Source of the DNA: Actinomycetes bacterium
Lineage (GTDB): Bacteria > Actinomycetota > Actinomycetes > Actinomycetales > Microbacteriaceae
Direction of reading: 5' to 3'
NCBI GenBank assembly: GCA_030425055.1
Contig: JAUHVN010000055.1
Span: 1-11,791, forward strand
Length of the DNA stretch: 11,791 nt
The notes under the pieces were generated by a model, which worked only from the letters and a program-made list of their open reading frames with translations, was not told where the DNA came from and did no database searches. Below are positions 1 to 6,834 of this stretch, piece after piece (position 1 is the first letter of the stretch; each line of letters opens with the position of its first letter). Both the position numbers and the translations under genes were made by a program.

Positions 1-666
1 GCTGGTGTACTGCGCGATGCCGAGGCCGCGCGTGAACGGCAGGTACGCGAGATCGAGGTCGCGCGTGCGCCAGCCGAGCAGGTGGGTGTCGAGGGTCACG
101 ACGATCGCCTCGCAGCCGGATGCCTCGGCCCGCCGCAGCAGCGACGCGTTCAGCTCGTCGGAGGCCGACCAGTACAGCTGGAACAGGCGCGAGCCGTCGG
201 GGGCGGCGGCTGCGACGTCCTCCATCGCGACAGAGGCCTGGTTCGACAGCGTGTACGGCACGCCGAGCGCGGCGGCCGCGCGCGCGACGGCGCGGTCGGC
301 GTCGGGATGCGCGAGCTCCATGACGCCGAGCGGGGCGAGCAGCAGCGGCGAGGGGCGATCCCGCCCGAGGAACGTCGTCGACAGGTCGCGCGACGAGACG
401 TCGCGCAGCGGCCGCGGCCACAGCTGCCAGCGGCCGAACGCGGCACGGTTGGCGGCGACCGTGCGCTCGGCCCCCGCACCGCCCGCGACGTACGCGAAGG
501 CCTCGGCGCTCATCGCCGCGCGCGCAGCGGCTTCGAGCGCATCGCCGTCGACGGGCACGCGCGGCGTCGCGCCGCTGATGCCGGCGCGGTAGATCTCGGA
601 CTGCGTCCGGCGCGAGATGCCGCGAGCGGCGGCGGGATCGGACGGAGCGGCATTGCTCGGGGTCAT
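1..666 (-). CDS. FMN-dependent alpha-hydroxy-acid oxidase/dehydrogenase, N-terminal part (gene continues past left edge)
   Basis: The 222 visible residues read as the first half of an FMN-dependent alpha-hydroxy-acid oxidising enzyme, closest in style to lactate 2-monooxygenase and related (S)-2-hydroxy-acid oxidases of about 380-400 aa. Visible features in order: FAYVAGGAGAERT (about 57-69), with the Tyr-Val-Ala-Gly-Gly segment that carries the substrate/FMN-side tyrosine in this family; LLLAPLGVMEL (108-118), the first FMN-contacting strand; PYTLSNQAS (137-145); FQLYW (162-166), the Gln/Tyr FMN and substrate strand; and VVTLDTHLLGWRTRDLD (189-205). The catalytic His-Gly-Gly-Arg and C-terminal FMN phosphate site lie beyond the edge. 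The ATG at 666 has no Shine-Dalgarno, but a TAGGCT box ends 7 nt upstream, fitting a leaderless start. The gene is divergent from the TetR gene at 760. The exact substrate cannot be told from this half. Confidence 0.85.
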   Translation of the reverse strand, partial: MTPSNAAPSDPAAARGISRRTQSEIYRAGISGATPRVPVDGDALEAAARAAMSAEAFAYVAGGAGAERTVAANRAAFGRWQLWPRPLRDVSSRDLSTTFLGRDRPSPLLLAPLGVMELAHPDADRAVARAAAALGVPYTLSNQASVAMEDVAAAAPDGSRLFQLYWSASDELNASLLRRAEASGCEAIVVTLDTHLLGWRTRDLDLAYLPFTRGLGIAQYTS

Positions 667-673
667 GTCGGTC

Positions 674-679
674 AGCCTA
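674..679 (-). promoter_or_regulatory. -10 box of a probable leaderless promoter for the alpha-hydroxy-acid oxidase gene
   Basis: On the minus strand TAGGCT (TANNNT) is followed by 7 nt and then the ATG at 666, which places transcription initiation at or next to the start codon. No purine-rich ribosome site is present. No good -35 hexamer was found. Inferred from spacing only. Confidence 0.4.
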
Positions 680-725
680 CGGGCGGCTCGGCGCCGGGCA
701 CGCGTGGCGGGGTCGCGGCATCCGT

Positions 726-749
726 CTTTTCTAACTAAGATTCGAATAC
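726..749. promoter_or_regulatory. TetR-1 operator candidate, site B (24 bp, imperfect palindrome)
   Basis: This begins CTTTTCT and ends GAATAC, 10 bp before the TetR-1 start. Aligned without gaps to the near-perfect palindrome at 6371-6394 it matches at about 15 of 24 positions, including TTTTCT, the central GAT, GAA and the terminal AC. It contains a -10-like TAAGAT (736-741), so a bound repressor would block initiation. The position directly before the repressor gene suggests autoregulation. Confidence 0.55.
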
Positions 750-754
750 AGGAG
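750..754 (+). promoter_or_regulatory. Ribosome binding site of TetR-1
   Basis: AGGAG lies 5 nt before the ATG at 760 and fixes that start. If the -10 box is TAAGAT at 736-741, the transcript leader is only about a dozen bases. Confidence 0.7.
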
Positions 755-759
755 CCGAC

Positions 760-1389
760 ATGACCGACACCGCCGAGACCACTGAGACCGCCCGACTGAG
801 CAAGTCGGCGCGCACGCGCGAGCGCATCCTCGATGCGGCGGCGCACGTGCTGAGCCGCAAGGGCTATGCGGGCACCCGTCTCGTCGACGTCGCGGCGCAG
901 GCGGGACTTCAGGCGCCGGCGATCTACTACCACTTCGGCTCGCGCGACGAGCTGATCGAAGAAGTCATGTGGGTCGGTGCGGCGCGCGTGCACGCGCATG
1001 TCGTCGACGAGCTCGCAGCGCTGCCCGTCGACACGTCGGCGCTGGAGAAGATCTACGTCGCCGTCGAGGCCCATCTCACCTACGAGCTGCAGATCTCGGA
1101 CTACACGACCGCGTCGATCCGCAACGCGAACCAGGTGCCCGAAGCACTGCGCACCAAGGCCGCCGCCGAGGAGGCGTCGTACGCCCGGCTGTGGCGCGAT
1201 CTGTTCACCACGGCCCGCGACACCGGACAGCTGCGCCCCGACGTCGACATCAGCGTCTCGCGCCTGCTGCTGCTGGGCGCGATGAACTGGGCGGCGGAGT
1301 GGTGGAACCCCAAGCACCGCACCCTCGACGACCTGGTGCGCGCCACGCAGGACATGGTGCGCTACGGCATGGCCCGCGTCGAGGGCTGA
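760..1389 (+). CDS. TetR/AcrR-family transcriptional repressor (TetR-1), likely regulator of the beta-oxidation operon
   Basis: This 209-aa protein has the size and plan of a one-domain TetR repressor. After a short polar tail (1-17), a TetR_N helix-turn-helix spans about 18-66: RTRERILDAAAHVLSRKGY, then VDVAAQAGLQAPAIYYHFGSRDELI, with the usual recognition-helix end YYHF. The C-terminal ligand domain is helical and ends with LLLLGAMNWAAEWW (about 170-183), a pattern I associate with the KstR2/FadR-like group that senses acyl-CoA-type ligands; this subgroup call is by eye. The start is fixed by AGGAG 5 nt upstream. The gene converges on the fadB-side operon end and is divergent from the alpha-hydroxy-acid oxidase. 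The palindrome just upstream (726-749) recurs at the operon promoter (6293-6316) and at 6371-6394, so autoregulation and control of the acyl-CoA genes are inferred. Confidence 0.9.
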   Translation: MTDTAETTETARLSKSARTRERILDAAAHVLSRKGYAGTRLVDVAAQAGLQAPAIYYHFGSRDELIEEVMWVGAARVHAHVVDELAALPVDTSALEKIYVAVEAHLTYELQISDYTTASIRNANQVPEALRTKAAAEEASYARLWRDLFTTARDTGQLRPDVDISVSRLLLLGAMNWAAEWWNPKHRTLDDLVRATQDMVRYGMARVEG

Positions 1390-1416
1390 GCGCCCACCAC
1401 CCGCGAGGACGGCGCT
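1389..1416. terminator. Weak bidirectional hairpin between the convergent TetR-1 and NMO genes
   Basis: AGCGCC (1389-1394) and GGCGCT (1411-1416) are perfectly complementary and enclose a 16-nt loop. The structure bridges the two facing stop codons. There is no U-tract, so this is a weak candidate. Confidence 0.25.
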
Positions 1417-2413
1417 ACGCGACGGCGGGCTCGGCGACCAGTGCGAGCCGCGAGCGCAGCACCTCGACGGCCTCCGCGACCGTGCGCCGCACGACCTCGC
1501 CGGCGGTGGGGATGTCGCGGATGATGCCCTGCACCTGGCCAACGGTCCAGATACCCGCGTCGAGGTCGCCCTGCTCGAAGACGGTGCGTCCGCGCGCACC
1601 GGCGACGAGGTCGCGCACGTCGGGGAACTGCCCGCCATTGGCGAGGATCTCGACCACCTCGTCGCTCACGGCGTTCTTCGCGACGCGCGCGGTGTTGCGC
1701 AGGCTCCGGAAGATGAGGTTCGTGTCGAGCTCGGATGCCTCGACGATGCGCTCCTTGACCCGTTGCGCGACCGGCGACTCGACGGTGCACATGAAGCGCG
1801 ACCCCATGTTGACGCCGTCGGCGCCGAGCGACAGCGCCGCGGCGAGCCCGCGCCCGTCGGCGAAGCCGCCCGACGCGATGAAGGGGATCTCGAGCACGTC
1901 GGCGGCGGCGGGGATCAGCACGAGTCCGGGCACGTCGTCCTCGCCCGGGTGACCGGCGCACTCGAAGCCGTCGATCGACACGGCCGTGACCCCGACGCGC
2001 TGCGCCTTGAGCGCGTGGCGCACGCTCGTGCACTTGTGGATGACGCGGATGCCGTGCTCGGCGAACATCTCCATGTGCGGCTCGGGGCTCGAGCCCGCGG
2101 TCTCGACGATCGTGACACCGGCGTCGACGATCGCGCGCCGGTACTCGTCGTAGGGCGGCGGGTTGATCGACGGCAGGATCGTGAGATTGACGCCGAACGG
2201 CTTGTCGGTCATCGTCCGCGCGCGCTCGATCTCGGCGACGAGGTCGGCCGGGGTGGGCTGGGTGAGCGCGGTGATCATGCCGAGGCCGCCGGCCTCGGAC
2301 ACCGCGGCGGCGAGCTCGGCGCGGCCGACCCACATCATGCCTCCCTGCACGACCGGATGCTCGATGCCGAGCGCCTCGGTGAACCGGGTCTTCAGGCGGG
2401 GCGTTTCACTCAT
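1415..2413 (-). CDS. Nitronate monooxygenase (2-nitropropane dioxygenase)-family FMN oxidoreductase
   Basis: A 332-aa TIM-barrel flavoprotein of the NPD/NMO family and of normal length. Motifs: PVVQGGMMWVG (20-30) near the N-terminus, GGLGMITAL (42-50), KPFGVNLTI (71-79), DGFECAGHPGED (148-159) with His155 at the position of the family's catalytic histidine, and the FMN-phosphate loops ASGGFADGRG (180-189) and GADGVNMGSRF (197-207). Family members oxidise alkyl nitronates. Some homologues in acyl-CoA or steroid gene clusters (such as IpdC) are thought to act on CoA intermediates, so the role here may be in lipid breakdown rather than nitronate detoxification (inference). The ATG at 2413 overlaps the fadB stop by 8 nt (ATGAGTGA) and has GGAG 6 nt upstream, so it is the last, translationally coupled gene of the operon. 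A longer upstream reading in this frame is fadB antiframe and was discarded. Confidence 0.88.
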   Translation of the reverse strand: MSETPRLKTRFTEALGIEHPVVQGGMMWVGRAELAAAVSEAGGLGMITALTQPTPADLVAEIERARTMTDKPFGVNLTILPSINPPPYDEYRRAIVDAGVTIVETAGSSPEPHMEMFAEHGIRVIHKCTSVRHALKAQRVGVTAVSIDGFECAGHPGEDDVPGLVLIPAAADVLEIPFIASGGFADGRGLAAALSLGADGVNMGSRFMCTVESPVAQRVKERIVEASELDTNLIFRSLRNTARVAKNAVSDEVVEILANGGQFPDVRDLVAGARGRTVFEQGDLDAGIWTVGQVQGIIRDIPTAGEVVRRTVAEAVEVLRSRLALVAEPAVA

Positions 2414-4589
2414 AGGTGTCTCCGGTGACGGCTCGTGCGACGAGGGATTCGGGCGGCAGGAAGCGGTCGCCGTAGGTGGCCGCCAGCTCACGGGCACGCG
2501 CGACGAAGCCGGCGAGTCCGCCGTCGTACTGGTTGACGTACTGCAGCACACCCCCGGTCCACGCCGGGAAGCCGATGCCGTAGATCGAACCGATGTTGGC
2601 GTCGGGCACGCTCGTGAGCACGCCTTCGTCCAGGCAGCGGATCGTGTCGATCGCCTCGGCGAACAGCATCCGCTCCTGCAGATCGACGAACGGGAGCACG
2701 GTGCTACCCGAGTCGTACTTCTCACGCAGCCCGGGCCACAGCCCGATGCGCTTGCCCGACTCGTCGTACTCGTAGAAGCCCCCGCCCGCGCGGCGACCGG
2801 GGCGCTCGGCGTCGTCGACCATCCAGTCGATGACCGCGTGCGACGGATGCGTGCGCACCTGCCCGCCCTCGGCGCGCACCGCCGCCTCGGTCTCGTGGCG
2901 GATCTTCTGCGTGAGCGACAGCGTGAGCTCGTCGAAGAGCTGCAGCGCGCCGGCCGGGTACCCGGCCTGAAGCGCCGCCTGCTCGACGGATGCCGGCTCG
3001 ACGCCCTCACCGACCGCCGCGACGGCCTCGGCCATGAACTCGCCGATGACGCGCGACGTGAAGAAGCCGCGCTGGTCGTTGACGACGATCGGCGTCTTGC
3101 GGATCTGCATGACGTAGTCGAACGTCTTCGCGAGCACCTCGTCGCTGGTGTTCTTCCCGCGCACGATCTCGACGAGCGGCATCTTGTCGACCGGAGAGAA
3201 GAAGTGGATGCCGATGAAGTCGGGCGTCCGGGTCACGCCCTTCGCGAGCTCGGTGATCGGAAGCGTCGACGTGTTCGACCCGAGCACGGCGTCGGGCTCG
3301 ACGATGTCCTGGATCTCCTGGAACACCTTCTGCTTGACCGGCACCGACTCGAACACGGCCTCGATCACGAAGTCGACGCCGGCGAAGTCGGCCGGGTCGT
3401 CGGTCGCGGTGATGCGCGCCAGGAGTGCATCCGAGCGCTCCTGCGTGGTCTTGCCGCGGGCCAGCGCCTTCTGCTCGAGCCCGCGCGAGTAGTCCTTGCC
3501 CTTCTCTGCCGCCTCGAGCGAGACGTCTTTGAGCACGACCTCGATGCCGGCCTTCGCCGAGACGTACGCGATCGCCGCGCCCATCATGCCCGCGCCGATC
3601 ACGCCCACCTTGGTCGCCGTGAAGCGCGGGTACCCCTCAGGACGGCTGCCGCCCGACTCGATGTGCTGCAGATCGAAGAAGAACGCCTTGATCATGTTCT
3701 TGGCGACCTGACCGTGCGTGAGCTCGACGAGGTAGCGGGTCTCGATCTTCGATGCGGTCTCGAAGTCGACGTAGGCGCCCTCGACGGCCGCGGCCATCGC
3801 GGCCCGGGGCGCCGGAAGCGGCGCGCCCTTGAGCTGCTTGCGCAGCAGCGCCGGCATCGCGGGCAGCATCGCGGCGACCCCGGGCGACGTCGGTGCACCG
3901 CCGGGGATGCGGAACCCCTTCTCGTCCCACGGCTTGACCGGTGCCGGGTTCGCAGCGATCCACGCGCGCGCCGCGGCATCCAGCTCGTCGAGCGGCACCA
4001 CCTCGTCGACGATCCCGGCCGCGAGCGCGTCGGCCGGCGCGAACCGGGTCGCCGGCAGGATGACGTCGGCGAGGGCCCGCTGCAGTCCGAGCATCCGCAC
4101 CAGGCGCGTGATGCCTCCGCCGCCGGGCAGCAGTCCCAGCGACACCTCGGGCACGCCGAAGCGGGCGCCGGGCACATCGGCGGCGATGCGGTGGTGGGCG
4201 GCGAGCGCGACCTCGAGGCCTCCGCCGAGGGCGGTGCCGTTCATCGCGGCGACGACGGGCTTGCCGAGCAGCTCGAGGCGACGCATCGAGGCCTTGACGG
4301 CATCGATGTGGGCCGTCTCCTCGGCGGACCGGGCCGGATCGGCGGCCCGCAGCAGATTGAGGTCGCCGCCGGCGAACCAGCTGTTCTTCGCCGAGGCGAG
4401 GATGACGCCGGTGATGTCGTCGCGCTCTGCCTCGAGCCGGTCGGCGGTCGCCGCCAGCGCGGTGACGAAGTGCGCGTTCATGGTGTTCACGGCGCTGTCG
4501 GGGTCATCGAGGGTGATGGTGACGATGCCGTCGTCGTCGCGTTCCCACGCGTATCCGGCGTACACCTGCGTCTGATCGATCGTGCTCAT
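2406..4589 (-). CDS. fadB: Fatty-acid oxidation multifunctional protein: enoyl-CoA hydratase / 3-hydroxyacyl-CoA dehydrogenase (FadB/FadJ type)
   Basis: This 727-aa protein hydrates trans-2-enoyl-CoA and then oxidises L-3-hydroxyacyl-CoA with NAD+, steps 2 and 3 of beta-oxidation, and normally pairs with a thiolase subunit. The N-terminal crotonase domain (about 15-200) has the oxyanion segment ASAKNSWFAGGDL (65-77) and both catalytic glutamates, Glu126 in GGGLEVAL and Glu148 in VPEVSLG, equivalent to E. coli FadB Glu119/Glu139. The NAD-binding motif GVIGAGMMG lies at 329-337. The dehydrogenase dyad is His462 (IGIHFFSP) and Glu474 (PLVEIV). The C-terminal 3HCDH domains run to the end, so the protein is complete. 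The start at 4589 has GGAG 5 nt upstream and lies 11 nt after the thiolase stop. A 954-aa extension upstream is thiolase antiframe. The stop overlaps the NMO start by 8 nt. It is the third gene of the operon controlled from about 6275-6303. Confidence 0.95.
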   Translation of the reverse strand: MSTIDQTQVYAGYAWERDDDGIVTITLDDPDSAVNTMNAHFVTALAATADRLEAERDDITGVILASAKNSWFAGGDLNLLRAADPARSAEETAHIDAVKASMRRLELLGKPVVAAMNGTALGGGLEVALAAHHRIAADVPGARFGVPEVSLGLLPGGGGITRLVRMLGLQRALADVILPATRFAPADALAAGIVDEVVPLDELDAAARAWIAANPAPVKPWDEKGFRIPGGAPTSPGVAAMLPAMPALLRKQLKGAPLPAPRAAMAAAVEGAYVDFETASKIETRYLVELTHGQVAKNMIKAFFFDLQHIESGGSRPEGYPRFTATKVGVIGAGMMGAAIAYVSAKAGIEVVLKDVSLEAAEKGKDYSRGLEQKALARGKTTQERSDALLARITATDDPADFAGVDFVIEAVFESVPVKQKVFQEIQDIVEPDAVLGSNTSTLPITELAKGVTRTPDFIGIHFFSPVDKMPLVEIVRGKNTSDEVLAKTFDYVMQIRKTPIVVNDQRGFFTSRVIGEFMAEAVAAVGEGVEPASVEQAALQAGYPAGALQLFDELTLSLTQKIRHETEAAVRAEGGQVRTHPSHAVIDWMVDDAERPGRRAGGGFYEYDESGKRIGLWPGLREKYDSGSTVLPFVDLQERMLFAEAIDTIRCLDEGVLTSVPDANIGSIYGIGFPAWTGGVLQYVNQYDGGLAGFVARARELAATYGDRFLPPESLVARAVTGDTYE

Positions 4590-4600
4590 GTCGTCTCCCC

Positions 4601-5809
4601 TCAGACCCGCTCGATGACGGTTGCGATTCCCATGCCCGCGCCGACGCACAGCGTCGCCAGGCCCCGCTTCAGATCGCGCCGCTCCAGCTCGTCGAGCAGC
4701 GTGCCGAGGATCATCGCGCCGGTCGCGCCGAGCGGGTGGCCCATCGCGATCGCCCCGCCGTTGACGTTGACCTTCTCGTGCGGGATGTCGAGGTCCTTCA
4801 TCCACTTCATGACGACGGAGGCGAACGCCTCGTTGAGCTCGAACAGATCGATGTCGGATGCCTCGAGCCCCGCCTTGGCGAGCGCCTTCTGCGTCGCGGG
4901 CGTCGGGCCCGTCAGCATGATGGTCGGCTCGGAGCCCGTGACGGCGGCCGACACGATTCGCGCGCGCGGCGTCAGCCCGAGCCGCTCGCCGACCTCCTTG
5001 CTGCCGATGATCAGCAGCGCGGCGCCGTCGACGATGCCCGACGAGTTGCCTGCGGTGTGCACGTGCGAGACGCGCTCGACCGCGTGGTACTTCTGCAGTG
5101 CGACGGCGTCGTAGCCGGCCTGGTCGCCCGCGGCGGCGAAGGCCGGGGCGAGCGCCGACAGCGACTCGGCGGTGGTGCCGGGGCGGCGGTGCTCGTCGGT
5201 GTCGAGCAGCGTCACGCCGTTCTGGTCCCGCACCGGCACGATCGACCGGTCGAACCATCCCCGCTGCCACGCCTCGGCGGCGCGGCGCTGCGACTCGGCG
5301 GCGTACGCGTCGACGTCTTCGCGGCTGAATCCCTCGATCGTCGCGATGAGGTCGGCGCCGATGCCCTGCGGCACGAAGTAGAGGTCGTAGTTCGTCGTCG
5401 GATCCTGTGCGTACGCGCCGCCGTCCGAGCCGATGGGCACGCGCGACATCGACTCGACGCCGCCGGCGAGGATCAGGTCGTCGAAGCCCGAGGCGACCTT
5501 CTGGGCTGCGGTGTTGACCGCTTCGAGTCCCGAGGCGCAGAAGCGGTTGAGCTGCACGCCGGCGACGGTCTCGGGCAGCCCTGCGACGAGCGCCGCGGTG
5601 CGCGCGATGTCGCCGCCCTGCTCGCCGATGGGTGAGACGACGCCGAGCACGATGTCGTCGACCACGGCGGGGTCGAGGCCGGGGTTGCGCTCGCGCAGCG
5701 CGTCGATGAGCCCGACGACGAGGTCGACCGGCTTGGTGCCGTGCAGCGATCCGCCGCGGTTGCGACCGCGCGGTGTGCGCACGGCGTCGTAGATGTAGGC
5801 GTCGGCCAT
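4601..5809 (-). CDS. fadA: Acetyl-CoA C-acyltransferase (3-ketoacyl-CoA thiolase)
   Basis: A 402-aa thiolase of full family length that cleaves 3-ketoacyl-CoA with CoA to acetyl-CoA and a shortened acyl-CoA. The nucleophilic cysteine is Cys91 in LNRFCASGLEAV. The NEAFA motif is at 326-330. His358 lies in GGAIAMGHPLGATGA, and the second catalytic cysteine is Cys388 in LATLCVGAGMG. The sequence begins MADAYIYDAVRTPRGR, typical for the family. The ATG at 5809 is chosen because GGGAG sits 4 nt upstream and the family homology begins here; an earlier in-frame ATG at 5881 lies inside the acyl-CoA dehydrogenase remnant. With fadB following after 11 nt it should form the FadAB-type complex. The gene begins 13 nt after the stop of the truncated acyl-CoA dehydrogenase and is read from the same promoter. 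Confidence 0.95.
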   Translation of the reverse strand: MADAYIYDAVRTPRGRNRGGSLHGTKPVDLVVGLIDALRERNPGLDPAVVDDIVLGVVSPIGEQGGDIARTAALVAGLPETVAGVQLNRFCASGLEAVNTAAQKVASGFDDLILAGGVESMSRVPIGSDGGAYAQDPTTNYDLYFVPQGIGADLIATIEGFSREDVDAYAAESQRRAAEAWQRGWFDRSIVPVRDQNGVTLLDTDEHRRPGTTAESLSALAPAFAAAGDQAGYDAVALQKYHAVERVSHVHTAGNSSGIVDGAALLIIGSKEVGERLGLTPRARIVSAAVTGSEPTIMLTGPTPATQKALAKAGLEASDIDLFELNEAFASVVMKWMKDLDIPHEKVNVNGGAIAMGHPLGATGAMILGTLLDELERRDLKRGLATLCVGAGMGIATVIERV

Positions 5810-5822
5810 GTTTCTCCCGCTC

Positions 5823-6230
5823 TCAGAGTCCGAGGGGCTCGCCGGCGGCGATTCCGGGCAGCCACCGCTGCTTCTGCGCATCGTCGGTGAGGTCGGTGAA
5901 GTAGGGGATCACGATGTCGTTCGACAGCGCGATGCCGGCCATGCCGTCCGACACGGGGTTGCGCGCGAGCTCCTCGCCCATCACCGCGTGGAAGCGGAAG
6001 TCGTCCGCGCCGCCCCCGCCGAACTCCTCGGGGATCGCGAAGCCCAGGATGCCGGCCTCGGCCGCCTTCGTGAACAGCCAGCGGTCGACCTTGCCCTCGC
6101 TCTCCCACCGGTCGGCGTTCGGGCGGGCGTGCTGCTCGACGAACGCGCGCACGATCTCGCGGAACTGCTCGTGCTCGTCGTCGTAGATGGTGCGCACGCG
6201 ATCGGCGGCCGCCTGTGACACATCGACCAT
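5823..6230 (-). pseudogene. Acyl-CoA dehydrogenase (ACAD-1), N-terminal remnant, first gene of the beta-oxidation operon
   Basis: Only 135 residues remain of an enzyme family that is normally about 380-400 aa. They match the alpha-helical N-terminal domain: DEHEQFREIVRAFVEQHARPNADRW (about 18-42), GILGFAIPEEFGGGGADDFRF (60-80), GEELARNP, and LPGIAAGEPLG (124-134). This last segment normally leads into the FAD-contacting beta domain (AMTEPGxGSD). Instead a TGA follows two codons later and thiolase starts 13 nt on. The FAD site, the catalytic glutamate and the C-terminal helices are all missing, so dehydrogenase activity is not expected. The start could be 6230 (GGGAG 9 nt upstream) or 6236 (3 nt upstream). 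The promoter and ribosome site look intact, so a short protein may still be made. Internal deletion or assembly collapse are both possible. Confidence 0.8.
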
Positions 6231-6274
6231 GACCATGATCTCCCTCGATCCGTCTGTTCCGGGTGGTGATCGCG

Positions 6275-6303
6275 AGTCTACGTCGACCGTGTGTTTTTTA
6301 CAA
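6275..6303 (-). promoter_or_regulatory. Promoter of the beta-oxidation operon
   Basis: On the minus strand, TTGTAA (6303-6298) and TAGACT (6280-6275) are separated by exactly 17 nt, a good vegetative-sigma match. This puts initiation near 6268 and leaves a leader of about 35 nt containing GAGGGAG before the ACAD-1 start. The -35 box lies inside the palindromic operator 6293-6316, so repressor binding would occlude RNA polymerase. Confidence 0.7.
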
Positions 6304-6316
6304 CTGATTAGAAAAA
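6293..6316. promoter_or_regulatory. TetR-1 operator candidate, site C, over the operon -35 box
   Basis: The plus strand reads GTTTTTTAC at the left end and GATTAGAAAAA at the right end. The arms GTTTTT/AAAAAC (including 6317) are inverted. Aligned to site A (6371-6394) it shares about 15 of 24 bases on either strand, including the TTTT and AGAAAA arms. It covers the -35 hexamer TTGTAA of the operon promoter. Confidence 0.5.
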
Positions 6317-6370
6317 CTGGCCGCAACTCGTCGCGCACCCGCCCAATTCCGCGAACAGTCGAACGCGGAA

Positions 6371-6394
6371 GTTTTCTCATCGCGATAAGAAAAC
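6371..6394. promoter_or_regulatory. TetR-1 operator candidate, site A (near-perfect 24-bp palindrome)
   Basis: The left arm GTTTTCTCATCG and right arm CGATAAGAAAAC are inverted complements except for one base pair, giving an almost perfect 24-bp palindrome centred at 6382/6383. It lies 27 nt upstream of the GTG of the ACAD-2 remnant and matches the sites at 726-749 and 6293-6316. It is the best example of the motif and the natural reference for building a consensus. Confidence 0.65.
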
Positions 6395-6409
6395 CGGCAC
6401 CGCAGCCGA

Positions 6410-6415
6410 AGGAGG
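6410..6415 (+). promoter_or_regulatory. Strong ribosome binding site of the ACAD-2 remnant
   Basis: A full AGGAGG lies 5 nt before a GTG at 6421. It shows that the broken gene had a real, strong start and that GTG rather than ATG is the initiator. Confidence 0.75.
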
Positions 6416-6420
6416 CGCCC

Positions 6421-6672
6421 GTGGACGACACCGCGCACACCGCACTCGTCGAGCAGGTCCGCGACTTCGTGCGCGACACCGTCATCCCGATCGAGGAGCA
6501 GCGCGGCGCCCGCGCGCACGGCGCCTCGCCCGAAGACGACGATCGCGTGCGCACGCAGCTGCAGGATGCCGCGCGCACGGCGGGCCTGCTCAGCCCGCAC
6601 CTGCCCGAACGATGGGGTGGTCGCGGGCTGACGATGCGGGCCCAGGCCGACGTGTTCGAAGCCGCCGGGTAG
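6421..6672 (+). pseudogene. Second acyl-CoA dehydrogenase (ACAD-2), N-terminal remnant
   Basis: From the GTG at 6421 there are 83 codons to a TAG. The product resembles the N-terminal helical part of an acyl-CoA dehydrogenase: VEQVRDFVRDTVIPIEEQR (about 10-28), VRTQLQDAARTAGLLSPHLPERWGGRGL (43-70) and MRAQADVFEAAG (72-83). In intact relatives this last segment continues for about 300 more residues. Here coding stops at the point where the opposite strand becomes recognisable as another gene (6669-6827), so a deletion joined two convergent genes. A perfect AGGAGG and a palindromic operator remain upstream. It is divergent from ACAD-1. No FAD or substrate site is left, so it is classed as a broken gene. 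The family assignment comes from pattern recognition over a short stretch. Confidence 0.7.
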
Positions 6673-6827
6673 CCCGACCGCACCAGCACCCGCCCCATGA
6701 AGTGGCCGGTGGGCATGCCGCGGCCGCGCCACAGCCCGCGCAGGTCGTCGATCTCGACGGGCGGCAGCACGTCCCACAGCGCCTGCAGCTCGGCCGGATC
6801 GGCGACCGCAATCGTGCCGGATGTCAC
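6669..6827 (-). pseudogene. GXWXG/DUF4334-type protein, N-terminal remnant
   Basis: Reading the minus strand from a GTG at 6827 gives about 53 residues resembling the start of GXWXG-DUF4334 proteins, small proteins of unknown biochemical role that often sit beside acyl-CoA or aldehyde oxidation genes. Visible: ELQALWDVLPPVEIDDLRG (about 13-31), then the name-giving G-x-W-x-G (Gly31, Trp33, Gly35) and GMPTGH (37-42). The family normally continues with a second DUF4334 domain to about 170-180 aa. Here, after RSGYP, the frame runs antisense through the ACAD-2 remnant and no family similarity is left. The frame stays open by chance to 5823. There is no clear Shine-Dalgarno, and a TetR-2 operator lies 8 nt upstream of the GTG. 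It is divergent from TetR-2. Confidence 0.6.
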
Positions 6828-6834
6828 GAATTTT

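Noticed and set aside
1415..3010. A 531-aa minus-strand frame with the NMO protein at its C-terminal end
   Set aside because: The first 199 residues are out-of-frame fadB sequence; GGAG and the family homology place the true start at 2413.
2163..5114. A 983-aa open frame on the plus strand antisense to the fadB/thiolase genes
   Set aside because: It is the shadow of high-GC coding on the other strand; its translation is Arg/Asp/Val-rich low-complexity sequence without any family motif, while the minus strand holds complete catalytic sets.
5807..5881. The ATG at 5881 as an N-terminally extended thiolase start
   Set aside because: The extension is out-of-frame ACAD-1 sequence; GGGAG 4 nt before 5809 and the family-typical N-terminus select the shorter form.
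5823..6827. A continuous 334-codon minus-strand frame that joins the DUF4334 remnant to ACAD-1, looking like a fusion protein
   Set aside because: The middle part is antisense to the ACAD-2 remnant and then crosses the promoter and operator region; ACAD-1 has its own promoter and ribosome site. The open frame is a GC-driven coincidence.
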